A DNA stretch of 64,000 nt from NCBI RefSeq assembly GCF_022271405.1, contig NZ_JAJNAL010000001.1, positions 310,001 to 374,000 of the forward strand, in the 5' to 3' direction. Position 1 is the first letter of the stretch; the number at the start of each line of letters is the position of its first letter. Source of the DNA: Rhodopseudomonas infernalis. GTDB taxonomy: Bacteria; Pseudomonadota; Alphaproteobacteria; Rhizobiales; Xanthobacteraceae. The notes under the pieces are model-generated. The model did no database searches. It worked only from the letters and a program-made list of their open reading frames with translations, and was not told the DNA's origin. Shown here piece after piece: positions 19,046 to 27,111 of this stretch. Position numbers and translations under genes: made by a program.

Positions 19046-19146
19046 GTCATCCCCCGCGCATGCGGGGGATCCAGTATTGCAGGGCGTCAGCGGCTAACCA
19101 CGAACGCCCTGGAATACTGGGTCGCCCGGACAAGCCGGGCGATGAC
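19046..19146. repeat. palindromic repeat, family E (GTCATCCCCCGC...GGATCCAGTATT type)
   Basis: The element combines a GTCATCCCCCGCGCATGCGG hairpin, the AGGGCGT/ACGCCCT and CAGTATT/AATACTG stem segments, and a terminal GCCCGG/CCGGGC hairpin ending GATGAC. It is the only feature in the gap 18997-19313 before the second ligase. Copies are at 61006 and 61298. Confidence 0.8.
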
Positions 19147-19313
19147 CCCTTTCCTCTGCGTGGCGATTGTGCTCTGCCCACGGCGCCACTGGCCACGACG
19201 GCCTGCACCTCCTCCCCTTCCCGCGACACTCCCTCCCGCTTGTGTTTGCCTGCGAAGCGCGGCAGACTTCCGGCCAAGCAACAACTAACAAAAAACACAT
19301 CCAGGGAGTTACA

Positions 19314-20927
19314 ATGTCCGACCTTCAGGAGAAGGCCCGCGCAGCCGCGCCGGCAGCTTCGTCCGAGCCGGCCACGCTGGCCGACGTCATCCGCGCGCAG
19401 GCCAAGGCCCGCGGCGACGAGGTGGTCTACGAATTCGAAGGCCGCATCAGCAGTTTCGCGCAGTTCGATGCGCACACCAACCAGATCGCCCGCGCGCTCA
19501 AAGCCTCCGGCGTCAAGCCGAACGAGCGCATCGCTTATCTCGGCAAGAACAGCGATATCTATTTCGAGATCTGGGGCGGCGCCATCAAGGCCAAGGTGGT
19601 GATGGCGCCGGTGAACTGGCGGCTCGCAGGGCCCGAGATCGCCTACATCGTCGAGGACTGCAAAGCCGCGATCCTGTTCGTCGGTCCGGAATTCGTCGAT
19701 CAGGTGCGCGGCCTCAAGGACCAGATCCCGAGCGTCCGCCATATCATCACCACCGAAGGCGGCGCGCCGGAGTGGCAGGACTTCACGAAATGGCGCGATG
19801 CGCAGCCGAGTGACGACCCGCAAGTCGCCGTCGCGCCGTCCGACATCGCCATCCAGCTCTACACCTCGGGTACCACCGGCAAGCCCAAGGGCGCGATGCT
19901 GAGCCACGCCAACTTCCTGTCGCTGGTTCGCGCGGGCCAGGACAACAAGCCGGACTGGAACAAGTGGTCGACCGAGGATGTCTCGCTGGTGGCGATGCCG
20001 GTGTTCCACATCGGCGGCTCGGGCTGGGGCATGATGGGCGTGTATCACGGCGCCAAGGGCGTGATCGCGCGCGAGTTCGATCCCACCAAGGTGCTCGATT
20101 TCTTCGAGCAGTCCGGCATCACCAAGCTGTTCATGGTGCCGGCCGCGATGCAGTTCGTGGTGCGTCAGCCGCGCGCCCGTGAGGTCGATTTCTCGCGGCT
20201 GAAATACATGCTGTACGGCGCCTCGCCGATCCCCGCGGCGCTGCTGAAGGAATGCATCGACGTTTTCAAATGCGGCTTCGTGCAGATGTACGGCATGACC
20301 GAGACCACCGGCACCATCGTGGCGCTGCCGCCCGAGGATCACGTCGAAGGGCTGGAGCGGATGCGCTCCGCCGGCAAGGCGCTGCCCGGCGTCGAGATCG
20401 CGATCCTCGATCCCGATGGCAAGCCGCTGCCGCCGCGCCAAGTCGGCGAGATCGCCACCCGCTCCGGGTCGAACATGGCCGGCTACTGGAATCTGCCGGA
20501 GGCGACCAAGAAGACCATCGACAGCAACAACTGGCTGCGCACCGGCGACGCCGGCTACATGGACGAAGACGGCTACGTCTACATCCACGACCGCATCAAG
20601 GACATGATCATCTCCGGCGGCGAGAACATCTACCCGGCCGAAGTCGAGAGCGCGATCTGCGACCATCCCGACGTCGCCGAAGTCGCGGTCGTGGGCGTGC
20701 CCGACGATCAGTGGGGCGAAGCGGTGAAAGCCGTGGTGGTGATGAAGCCCGGCAAGGACGCCACCGCGCAGGACATCATCAGCTTCACCCGCAGCCGCAT
20801 CGCCGGCTACAAGACCCCGAAGTCGATCGACTTCATTCCCGCCCTGCCCCGCAACGCGTCGGGCAAGATCCTGCGCCGCCACCTCCGCGATCCGTATTGG
20901 GCGGGGAAGGATCGGCAGGTGAACTGA
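19314..20927 (+). CDS. long/medium-chain AMP-forming acyl-CoA ligase (second copy)
   Basis: This 537-residue ANL ligase activates fatty-type acids to acyl-CoA. Motifs include LYTSGTTGKPKGAMLSH, QMYGMTETTG, WLRTGDAGYMDEDGYVY, the hinge DRIKDMIISGGENIYPAEVE and the catalytic lysine in GKILRRHLRDPYW. ATG 19314 is preceded by CAGGGAG at 19302; an in-frame extension to 19167 crosses the repeat and is not used. It is downstream of the dienoyl-CoA reductase-like gene on the same strand. The pair could be one unit interrupted by the repeat. It differs enough from the ligase at 15510 that different chain lengths or substrates are likely. Confidence 0.92.
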   Translation: MSDLQEKARAAAPAASSEPATLADVIRAQAKARGDEVVYEFEGRISSFAQFDAHTNQIARALKASGVKPNERIAYLGKNSDIYFEIWGGAIKAKVVMAPVNWRLAGPEIAYIVEDCKAAILFVGPEFVDQVRGLKDQIPSVRHIITTEGGAPEWQDFTKWRDAQPSDDPQVAVAPSDIAIQLYTSGTTGKPKGAMLSHANFLSLVRAGQDNKPDWNKWSTEDVSLVAMPVFHIGGSGWGMMGVYHGAKGVIAREFDPTKVLDFFEQSGITKLFMVPAAMQFVVRQPRAREVDFSRLKYMLYGASPIPAALLKECIDVFKCGFVQMYGMTETTGTIVALPPEDHVEGLERMRSAGKALPGVEIAILDPDGKPLPPRQVGEIATRSGSNMAGYWNLPEATKKTIDSNNWLRTGDAGYMDEDGYVYIHDRIKDMIISGGENIYPAEVESAICDHPDVAEVAVVGVPDDQWGEAVKAVVVMKPGKDATAQDIISFTRSRIAGYKTPKSIDFIPALPRNASGKILRRHLRDPYWAGKDRQVN

Positions 20928-20989
20928 GCGGCGTCTACACCGGACGGCGACGCTGCGCCGCCAAGCCGCGGCGCACATCCCTCACGTTT

Positions 20990-21136
20990 GTCATTCCGGG
21001 GCGCGAGCGTAGCTCGCGAACCCGGAATCCATAATCACGGTGGTCGCGTTAAGGCGCCACGTGGCAAGCATCTGCCAGCACAGCAAAGTCAGGGGATATG
21101 GATTCCGGGTTCGCGCTTCGCGCGCGCCGGAATGAC
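20990..21136. repeat. palindromic repeat, family A
   Basis: It starts GTCATTCCGGGGCGCGAGC and ends GCGCGCCGGAATGAC, with GAACCCGGAATCCATA/TATGGATTCCGGGTTC in the stem. It lies between the convergent ligase and acyl-CoA dehydrogenase genes. Confidence 0.85.
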
Positions 21137-21162
21137 GACGGAGAGGTTGTGCGTGTAGCACC

Positions 21163-21263
21163 GTAGGGTGGGCAAAGCGAAGCGTGCCCACGCGGTGCGT
21201 GGACACGGACTACGCATCGCGTGGGCGCGTGGGCACGGCGCTGCGCGCCTTTGCCCACCCTAC
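21163..21263. repeat. palindromic repeat, family G (GTAGGGTGGGCAAAG type)
   Basis: GTAGGGTGGGCAAAG faces CTTTGCCCACCCTAC almost perfectly, with CGTGCCCACGCG and CGCGTGGGCACG forming the inner stem. It ends eight bases before the acyl-CoA dehydrogenase stop codon, so it may serve as the bidirectional terminator of both convergent genes. Confidence 0.85.
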
Positions 21264-21270
21264 TGATCAC

Positions 21271-22545
21271 TCACCTCTTGTTCGCGCCCATGTAGCCGAA
21301 CAGGAATCCCGCGACCTTGCGCATCTGGATTTCCTCGCTGCCTTCGGTGATACGATAGCGGCGGTGGTGGCGGTAGATGTGCTCGAACGGCTTGTGGCGC
21401 GAATAGCCGATGCCGCCGTGGACCTGGATCGCCCGATCGGCAGCCTGACCGCACAGCCGGTTCGCCCAGTAGTTGCACATCGACACCTTGTCGGACAGCG
21501 TGTGCTCGACCTGCGCCTGGGTCATCTGATCCATCTCCCACGCGGTCTTGCGGATCAAGAGGCGCAGCATCTCGGCCTGGGTGGCGAGTTCGACCAACGG
21601 AAACTGGATCGCCTGGTTGCGCGCCAGTTCCTCGCCGAACGGTTTTCGCTCACGCGCGTATTTGACGCTCTCGTTGATGCAGAACACCGCGGCGCCGAGC
21701 GACGATGCCGCCTGCCGGATGCGATTCTCGTGCACGAAGCACTGCGCCAGCGACAGGCCGCGCCCGACCTCGCCGAACAGCGCCTCTTCGGTCACGAACA
21801 CATCCTTGAACGACACCCGCGGATGGTCGGTCGGCATGTTGAAGGTCCACAGATATTCCTCGACCTTCACGCCCGGCGCATCGGACGGCACCAGGAAGCA
21901 GGTGATGCCGCGCGCGTCGCCGTCGTTGCCCGAGGTGCGGACGAACAGCGCGCAATGTGTGGCGACGTGCATGCCCGTCGTCCACATCTTCTCGCCGTTG
22001 ATCACCCAGCCCTTCTTGCCGTCGCGCGTCGCGGGTTCGGCGCGCGTCTCCATGTGGGTCGCGTCGGAACCGTGATCGGGCTCCGTCAGTCCGAACGTGA
22101 TGCGATACTTGCCCTTGATCGAACCGTCGATCATCGCCTTCTGATCGTCGCGGCCGTAAAGATCCAGCATCTTCACGATCGGGAAGTTGCCGACGATCGA
22201 ATGTTCGTTCTGCAGATCGTTGTGCAGGCCGAGGCCTTTCGCGGCGAAGTGCTCGCGGATCACCGCCATCCACAAATTCGTGCCGTCCTGGCCGCCGTAA
22301 CGCTTCGGAATCGCGAAGCGCAAATGCCCGGCATCATCGGCGAGATTCTTCGCCTTGCGCAGCAGCTCTTCCCATTCATGACGCGGCAGCCCGCCGCCTT
22401 CGAAATCGGTGCGCGCCCATTCGCGGCGATGATCGAAGAAGCGGATGTTGTCGTCCGCCTGTTCCAGCGGCTTGATCGTGGCATCGATGAAGCGATCGAG
22501 TTCGGCCAGATAGGCGACCAGATCCTGCGGCAGAGAAAAATCCAA
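21271..22545 (-). CDS. acyl-CoA dehydrogenase, ACAD10/11 / LvaC-like
   Basis: This 424-residue flavoprotein has the ACAD fold: ITFGLTEPDHGSDATHM and WTTGMHVATHCALFVR (FAD and substrate region), then GGIGYSRHKPFEHIYR and ITEGSEEIQMRK near the C-terminus, where the glutamate of TEG serves as base in many members. The sequence is of the ACAD10/11 type rather than short-chain dehydrogenases. The TTG at 22545 is preferred: it has GGGAG six bases upstream, whereas the ATG at 22602 would lie on the operator-like palindrome. In this neighbourhood, with a kinase-like protein and a DUF6285 protein, it may eliminate phosphate from a 4-phosphoacyl-CoA instead of, or besides, normal dehydrogenation. Confidence 0.88.
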   Translation of the reverse strand: MDFSLPQDLVAYLAELDRFIDATIKPLEQADDNIRFFDHRREWARTDFEGGGLPRHEWEELLRKAKNLADDAGHLRFAIPKRYGGQDGTNLWMAVIREHFAAKGLGLHNDLQNEHSIVGNFPIVKMLDLYGRDDQKAMIDGSIKGKYRITFGLTEPDHGSDATHMETRAEPATRDGKKGWVINGEKMWTTGMHVATHCALFVRTSGNDGDARGITCFLVPSDAPGVKVEEYLWTFNMPTDHPRVSFKDVFVTEEALFGEVGRGLSLAQCFVHENRIRQAASSLGAAVFCINESVKYARERKPFGEELARNQAIQFPLVELATQAEMLRLLIRKTAWEMDQMTQAQVEHTLSDKVSMCNYWANRLCGQAADRAIQVHGGIGYSRHKPFEHIYRHHRRYRITEGSEEIQMRKVAGFLFGYMGANKR

Positions 22546-22582
22546 GGCGTGCTCCCACGGTTTTCGTGTTGTTGTTGATCTT

Positions 22583-22600
22583 GTTAAGCGAGTGATTAAC
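22583..22600. promoter_or_regulatory. imperfect palindrome, putative operator (GTTAA...TTAAC)
   Basis: GTTAAGCGAGTGATTAAC has matching GTTAA/TTAAC ends and sits in the 126-base divergent region between the acyl-CoA dehydrogenase and the crotonase. Its opposite strand matches 14 of 18 bases at 18072-18089. No matching regulator gene is seen in the window. Confidence 0.45.
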
Positions 22601-22671
22601 ATGCGCCGCGCACGACAAGTCAAGCGCGCTTCAGCCGCATCAATTCTGCTCAACGAAAAAAGGAAACGCCG

Positions 22672-23451
22672 ATGGCGCTGCAATTCTCCACCGTGACCCG
22701 CAAGGGCCCGATCACCATCGTCACGCTGTCGCGGCCCGAGGTCTACAACGCGCTGCACACCGATGCGCATTACGAGCTCGAAGGCGTGTTCAACGAATTC
22801 GCTGCGGATCCGGAGCAATGGGTGGCGATCGTCACCGGCGCCGGTGACAAGGCGTTTTGCGCCGGCAACGATCTGAAGTGGCAGGCCGCCGGCGGCAAGC
22901 GCGGCTGGGGCGAGAGCGGCTTCGGCGGGCTCACCTCGCGGTTCGATTGCGACAAGCCGATCATCGCCGCCGTCAACGGCGTGGCGATGGGCGGCGGCTT
23001 CGAGATCGCGCTCGCCTGCGACCTGATCATCGCGTCGGAGAACGCAACCTTCGCGTTGCCCGAGCCGCGCGTCGGCCTCGCCGCGCTCGCCGGCGGCCTG
23101 CACCGCCTGCCCCGCCAGATCGGCCTGAAGCGCGCGATGGGCATGATCCTCACCGCGCGCCACGTCAAGGCGCAGGAAGGCTACGAACTCGGCTTCGTCA
23201 ACGAAGTCGTCCCGCAAGGCGAAGCGCTCGCCGCGGCGGAGCGCTGGGCCGAAACCATCTGCACCGTCTCGCCGATGTCGATCCGCGCCTCCAAGCAGAC
23301 GCTGAGCCGCGGCCTCGAAGTGTCGCTGCCGCAAGCAATCACCGAGCAGCGCGACTACCCGGCAGTGAAAGCCATGGTCGCCTCGCAGGACTACATCGAG
23401 GGCCCGAAAGCGTTCTCCGAGAAACGCAAGCCGAACTGGACGGGGAAGTAG
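22672..23451 (+). CDS. enoyl-CoA hydratase (crotonase family, CaiD-like)
   Basis: This 259-residue crotonase has both catalytic glutamates: one in GGGFEIALACDL and one in FALPEPRVGL. The oxyanion sites are AFCAGNDLK and GVAMGGGF. It therefore probably hydrates an enoyl-CoA to a 3-hydroxyacyl-CoA. ATG 22672 follows AAAGGAAACGCC, a clear ribosome-binding site. It is divergent from the acyl-CoA dehydrogenase, whose product it could use, and both share the operator-like palindrome at 22583. The C-terminus KRKPNWTGK is typical of the family. Similarity to carnitinyl-CoA dehydratases is high, but no carnitine genes are near. Confidence 0.9.
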   Translation: MALQFSTVTRKGPITIVTLSRPEVYNALHTDAHYELEGVFNEFAADPEQWVAIVTGAGDKAFCAGNDLKWQAAGGKRGWGESGFGGLTSRFDCDKPIIAAVNGVAMGGGFEIALACDLIIASENATFALPEPRVGLAALAGGLHRLPRQIGLKRAMGMILTARHVKAQEGYELGFVNEVVPQGEALAAAERWAETICTVSPMSIRASKQTLSRGLEVSLPQAITEQRDYPAVKAMVASQDYIEGPKAFSEKRKPNWTGK

Positions 23452-23473
23452 TTCGTCAGCGCGACATCCCCCC

Positions 23474-23590
23474 GTCATTGCGAGCGAAGCGAAGCAATCC
23501 AGAAGCTCCGAGCACGACGCTGGATTGCTTCGTCGCGGAGCCTGTGCTCGGACGGCGCGAAGCGCCGATCCGGGTGCTCCTCGCAATGAC
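23474..23590. repeat. palindromic repeat, family C
   Basis: GTCATTGCGAGCGAAGCGAAG at the left and CTCCTCGCAATGAC at the right enclose the AAGCAATCCAG/CTGGATTGCTT stem. It fills the first part of the gap after the crotonase. Confidence 0.85.
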
Positions 23591-23624
23591 GGCAGACAAC
23601 AATGGCGCGCAAGGCCTCTCGTTC

Positions 23625-23721
23625 GTCATTGCGGGGCGCGAGCGCAGCTCGCGAACCCGAAATCCGGACGTGCTGAACTCATCGAGATTCCGGGTTCGCG
23701 CTGCGCGCGCCCCGGAATGAC
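23625..23721. repeat. palindromic repeat, family A
   Basis: GTCATTGCGGGGCGCGAGCG faces CGCGCGCCCCGGAATGAC, with CGAACCCGAAATC/GATTCCGGGTTCG inside. It lies between convergent crotonase and DUF6285 genes. Its left arm begins GTCATTGC like family C, so it may have recombined with the neighbouring copy. Confidence 0.8.
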
Positions 23722-23776
23722 GAACGATAGGTGTCGGACGTGGCGACGGCGAGCCGATCACGGCTCAGCGGACCAA

Positions 23777-24151
23777 CTACTTCTGTTCCAGCTCCCGCCG
23801 GTAGCTCGCGTAGTTTGGTTGGTCGACTGCGAGCTTGGCGAGCGTCGTGCGCCACAAATGGTCCTGCAGGCCGGGCGTCGACAGATCCATTGTGCCGGCG
23901 GCGATGCGCTCGGACAGCACACCGTTGAGTTCCAGCAGCGAACCATCGGCGCCGAGCAGGCCCTGCAGGCTCGCGAGTTCGGCCGCATCGCTTGGATCGG
24001 CCAGCGTCAACTGTCGCGTCACCAGATCAAGCGCGTTGATGCCGACGCGCAGCTTGAAGGCGGCGTGGCCGCTGATCTGCGGCGCGATCTGGTCACGCAG
24101 GAAGTCGGCGACCGCCTTGATCAGTTCGTCGGGCCTCGGTTCGTCCTGCAT
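23777..24151 (-). CDS. DUF6285-type small protein (LvaB-like)
   Basis: This 124-residue protein is mostly helical, with no membrane segment and no cysteine. It resembles DUF6285 proteins, which often lie next to an APH-like phosphotransferase. In the levulinate pathway of Pseudomonas putida the small protein LvaB is needed by the kinase LvaA to phosphorylate 4-hydroxyvaleryl-CoA; size, gene order and neighbour suggest an equivalent job here. The link from DUF6285 to LvaB is my recollection, not a search. The gene begins 18 bases after the phosphotransferase stop, so both are in one transcript, following the crotonase at 25172. Confidence 0.75.
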   Translation of the reverse strand: MQDEPRPDELIKAVADFLRDQIAPQISGHAAFKLRVGINALDLVTRQLTLADPSDAAELASLQGLLGADGSLLELNGVLSERIAAGTMDLSTPGLQDHLWRTTLAKLAVDQPNYASYRRELEQK

Positions 24152-24169
24152 CGGCGTCGCCTTTCCTAC

Positions 24170-25165
24170 CTAACCGCGCGGCGCCAGCAGCCGCAGCAGA
24201 TCGATCTCGGTTTCGGACGAGCGACGGCCAATCATCGCGCGCTCCATCGAATGATCGGGACCCTGGCGGAACCGCTGCATCATGCCGCAACACATGATGC
24301 CCCAGCGCAGCGTGCCCATCACTTCCCAAAATTTGACGCGATCGGGATCGACGTGGCCGCCTGCGGCTTCGTAACCCGCGAACATTTCCTCGCGCGAGCC
24401 GAGGCCGCCGACCGGCTTGTCGATCTCGCCGAACCGCCACGAGTTGACGCACACCCAGCCGAGATCCTCCATCGGGTCACCGCAATGCGCCAGCTCCCAG
24501 TCGAGCACGGCGCGCACGCCGTCAGCACCAATGATCAGATTGCCGTGGCGGAAATCGCCATGTACCAGCGCGATCACTTTCGACGCGCCGGGGTCGTGGT
24601 CGGTGAGCCAGCGTAGCGCCAGCTCGAACACCGGGCGCGGCCACTGCATGCCACGATAATCGGCGCGCAGCAGCTCGATCTCTTCGGTCGAACTGATCGT
24701 CCGCAGCGCAGGCAGCGCGGCGCGATCGATGCCGTGCAGGCCGGCGAGGATACTGCCGATCTGCCGCGCCAGCTTCGGGCGCGCGGCGGCGAACTCAGCG
24801 TCGCGCAAAATCTTGCGCGGGATAGTTTCGCCCTCGACCTTCTCCATGATGAAGCCGGCGCCGAGCTGATCGTCGTCGGTCAATACATGCAGCACGCGCG
24901 GCGACGGCACGCCGGCCTGATAAGCGAGCCGCATCAGTTCGGCTTCAGCGTCGAGCCCCGCCGCACGGCCCGACACGCTGCCGTAGCCGGGCGGCGAGCG
25001 GCGCAGGATCGCGGCGACATCGCCATCCGGCCGCTCGATCACGAACGACCACGTCTCCTGGCTCGCGCCGCCGGACAGCTGCGCGGCGGCGCGGATTCCC
25101 GTGGCGCCCGCGCACCAGCGCCTGACGCTGTGCGCGAGCGCGTCCGCAATCGCGGCCTTGGTCAT
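24170..25165 (-). CDS. APH-fold phosphotransferase (LvaA / ACAD10-11 kinase-domain type)
   Basis: This 331-residue protein has the aminoglycoside phosphotransferase/choline kinase fold. The catalytic loop VALVHGDFRHGNLII and the metal-binding VLDWELAHCGDPMEDLGW are intact, so activity is likely. Homologues of this subgroup phosphorylate the 4-hydroxyl of hydroxyacyl-CoA (LvaA; the N-terminal domain of human ACAD11). Its neighbours, a small DUF6285 protein downstream and a crotonase 6 bases upstream, plus the ACAD10/11-like dehydrogenase at 21271, fit that chemistry rather than antibiotic resistance. ATG 25165 starts eight bases or fewer after the crotonase stop codon, indicating an operon. 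Confidence 0.85.
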   Translation of the reverse strand: MTKAAIADALAHSVRRWCAGATGIRAAAQLSGGASQETWSFVIERPDGDVAAILRRSPPGYGSVSGRAAGLDAEAELMRLAYQAGVPSPRVLHVLTDDDQLGAGFIMEKVEGETIPRKILRDAEFAAARPKLARQIGSILAGLHGIDRAALPALRTISSTEEIELLRADYRGMQWPRPVFELALRWLTDHDPGASKVIALVHGDFRHGNLIIGADGVRAVLDWELAHCGDPMEDLGWVCVNSWRFGEIDKPVGGLGSREEMFAGYEAAGGHVDPDRVKFWEVMGTLRWGIMCCGMMQRFRQGPDHSMERAMIGRRSSETEIDLLRLLAPRG

Positions 25166-25171
25166 TCGCGG

Positions 25172-25972
25172 TTACTTGCCCTGGAATTTCGCCGGACGCT
25201 TCTCGAGAAACGCGCCGACGCCTTCCTTGAAGTCGTCGGTCGAGCCGGCGATGCGCTGCGATTCGAATTCGAGGTTGAGCTGTTCCTCGAACGAGTTCTC
25301 CGGGGAGTCCCAATACAGCTTGCGGATCAGCGACAGCGCGATGGTCGGGCCGTTGGCGAGTTCCTGCGCGAGCTTCATGGTCTCGGCCCACAGCTCGGCA
25401 TCGTCATAGACGCGATTGACCAGACCCCATTCCAGCGCCTTCTCGGCCGGCAGCTTCTCGCCGAGCAGCGACAGCTCCACGGATCGCGCCTTGCCGACGA
25501 GGCGCGGCAGCAGCCAGGTCGAGCCGCAATCCGGCACCAGACCGATGCGACGGAACGCCTGCAGGAAGTAGGACGACTTGGCGCACAGGATCATGTCGCC
25601 CATCAGGGCGAAACTCATGCCGGCGCCGGCGGCCGGCCCGTTGACCGACGTGACGATCGGGCAGTGCAGCTTGCGCAGCCGGCGCAGGAACGGATGGAAG
25701 GCGGTCTCGAGCGCGGCGCCCGCGCCCTTGCCGCTCTGGCTCATGTTGTTGCCGGAGCTGCGGCCCTGCAGATTAGCACCCGTGCAGAACGCACGGCCGG
25801 CGCCGGTGATCACCAGGCAGCGCACTTCGGCGCGCTTCTCCTCGATCGCATCGAGCGCGTCGCCGAGGCCGCCCAGCATGTCGATCGACACCGCGTTCAT
25901 CACTTCCTGATGGTCGAGCTTCAGGACGGCGACCGGCCCGTCGAATTCGAGCGTGACGTGTTTGAACTGCAT
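25172..25972 (-). CDS. crotonase-superfamily isomerase (PaaG-like)
   Basis: This 266-residue crotonase lacks both hydratase glutamates: the first position is Ser (GAGMSFALMGD) and the second is changed (FLQAFRRIGLVPD). It keeps the Asp of VPDCGSTWLLPR, which is the catalytic residue in PaaG-type isomerases that shift double bonds or rearrange epoxide CoA esters. An enoyl-CoA isomerase is therefore more likely than a hydratase. It is the first gene of the three-gene unit with the phosphotransferase and DUF6285 protein, and is divergent from the SDR at 26134 across an inverted repeat. Confidence 0.88.
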   Translation of the reverse strand: MQFKHVTLEFDGPVAVLKLDHQEVMNAVSIDMLGGLGDALDAIEEKRAEVRCLVITGAGRAFCTGANLQGRSSGNNMSQSGKGAGAALETAFHPFLRRLRKLHCPIVTSVNGPAAGAGMSFALMGDMILCAKSSYFLQAFRRIGLVPDCGSTWLLPRLVGKARSVELSLLGEKLPAEKALEWGLVNRVYDDAELWAETMKLAQELANGPTIALSLIRKLYWDSPENSFEEQLNLEFESQRIAGSTDDFKEGVGAFLEKRPAKFQGK

Positions 25973-26085
25973 AGTTTCCTCGCTGGGTCCGCGTTATTCC
26001 GCGATGTGGAAGGGCCTCGTTCTCCGAAGCCATATTTGATTTTTGCGGCGCGCTTGTCCATGGTCGAGCCACGAACGCAGCGCGC

Positions 26086-26102
26086 AACCGTGGTGCACGG
26101 TT
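26086..26102. promoter_or_regulatory. inverted repeat AACCGTG-N3-CACGGTT in divergent region
   Basis: Perfect 7-bp arms with a 3-base spacer lie 32 bases before the SDR start, between divergent genes. It could be an operator for both. It is unlike the GTTAA palindromes at 18072 and 22583, so a different regulator is implied. Confidence 0.35.
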
Positions 26103-26133
26103 TAGCGCCCAACAACAAAAATGGAAACGCTGT

Positions 26134-26913
26134 ATGAGCATTTTCGATCTGAGCGGCCGCGTCGCGGTCATCACCGGCGGCAACGGCGGCATTGGTCTCG
26201 GCATGGCGCAGGCGCTCGCCGCCGCGGGCTGCAACGTCTCGATCTGGGGCCGCAATCCGGACAAGAACAAGGCCGCGGTCGAAAGCCTCTCCAGCTTGAG
26301 TGGCAAGGCCGAGGCGCAGGTCTGCGACGTCACCGATCCGGCGTCGGTGAAAGCCGCCATGGAGTCGACACTGAAGTCATTCGGTCGCGTCGACGGCTGC
26401 TTCGCCAATGCGGGCATCGGCGGCGGCGGTCGGCAGGCCTTCATCGACCGTACCGAAGAGCAGTGGCGCACGATGTTCGCCACCAATCTCGACGGCGTCT
26501 TCCACGCCTTCCAGGCCGCGGCGCGGCACATGACCGAACGCGCCGCCAATGGTGATGGCTTCGGCCGGCTGGTCGCGACCTCGAGCCTCGCGTCGATCTT
26601 CGGCACCGCGCGCAACGAGCACTACGCGGCCACCAAGGCGGCGATCAACGCGCTGGTACGGGCCCTCGCGGTCGAACTCGCCCGCCACAACATCACAGCG
26701 AATGCGATCCTGCCCGGCTGGATCAAGAGCGACATGACCGCCGGCATCATGGGCAACGACAAATTCGTCGCCAACGTGATGCCGCGTATTCCGGTGCGCC
26801 GCTTCGGCGAGCCTGAAGATTTCGGCGGCATCGCCGTGTACCTGATGAGCAAGGCCTCGTCGTATCACACCGCCGACACGTTCGTGATCGACGGCGGCTA
26901 CACGGCGTTCTGA
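26134..26913 (+). CDS. short-chain dehydrogenase/reductase (FabG/LvaD-like)
   Basis: This 259-residue classical SDR carries TGGNGGIG (about residues 13-20), a Ser in VATSSLASIFG, and the HYAATK active-site Tyr-Lys. It oxidises or reduces a hydroxyl/keto group with NAD(P). ATG 26134 is followed by a clean domain start, but the ribosome-binding site is weak (GGAAACGCTGT). It is divergent from the crotonase-kinase unit and could be the keto/hydroxy interconverting step of the same pathway. Nothing in the motif set fixes the substrate. Confidence 0.85.
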   Translation: MSIFDLSGRVAVITGGNGGIGLGMAQALAAAGCNVSIWGRNPDKNKAAVESLSSLSGKAEAQVCDVTDPASVKAAMESTLKSFGRVDGCFANAGIGGGGRQAFIDRTEEQWRTMFATNLDGVFHAFQAAARHMTERAANGDGFGRLVATSSLASIFGTARNEHYAATKAAINALVRALAVELARHNITANAILPGWIKSDMTAGIMGNDKFVANVMPRIPVRRFGEPEDFGGIAVYLMSKASSYHTADTFVIDGGYTAF

Positions 26914-26994
26914 GGCTCACGGGCGACGACCGCTGCGTCGTCGTCATCGCGCTTGACGCTCGCCCTCCTGGTCTGCGTCTCGCTCATCCTCTCC

Positions 26995-27082
26995 GTCATG
27001 GCCGGGCTCGTCCCGGCCATCCACGCCTTTTCTACCGCGGCTGCCGCAAGGCGTGGATGCCCGGGACAAGCCCGGGCACGAC
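26995..27082. repeat. palindromic repeat, family B
   Basis: GTCATGGCCGGGCTCGTCCC faces GGGACAAGCCCGGGCACGAC, with CCATCCACGCC/GGCGTGGATGC in the stem. It lies between the convergent SDR and monooxygenase genes; the last arm has drifted (CACGAC for CATGAC). Confidence 0.8.
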
Positions 27083-27111
27083 GTGGTGAGAGGCTCTGCG
27101 CAATCTGATCA

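Noticed and set aside
22603-23586. N-terminal extension of the acyl-CoA dehydrogenase frame to 771 codons
   Set aside because: The extension runs antisense through the crotonase gene and part of a repeat; the TTG at 22545 has a proper ribosome-binding site.
24170-25165. Aminoglycoside resistance gene
   Set aside because: The fold motifs are shared, but the neighbours (crotonase, DUF6285 protein, acyl-CoA dehydrogenase) fit acyl-CoA chemistry.
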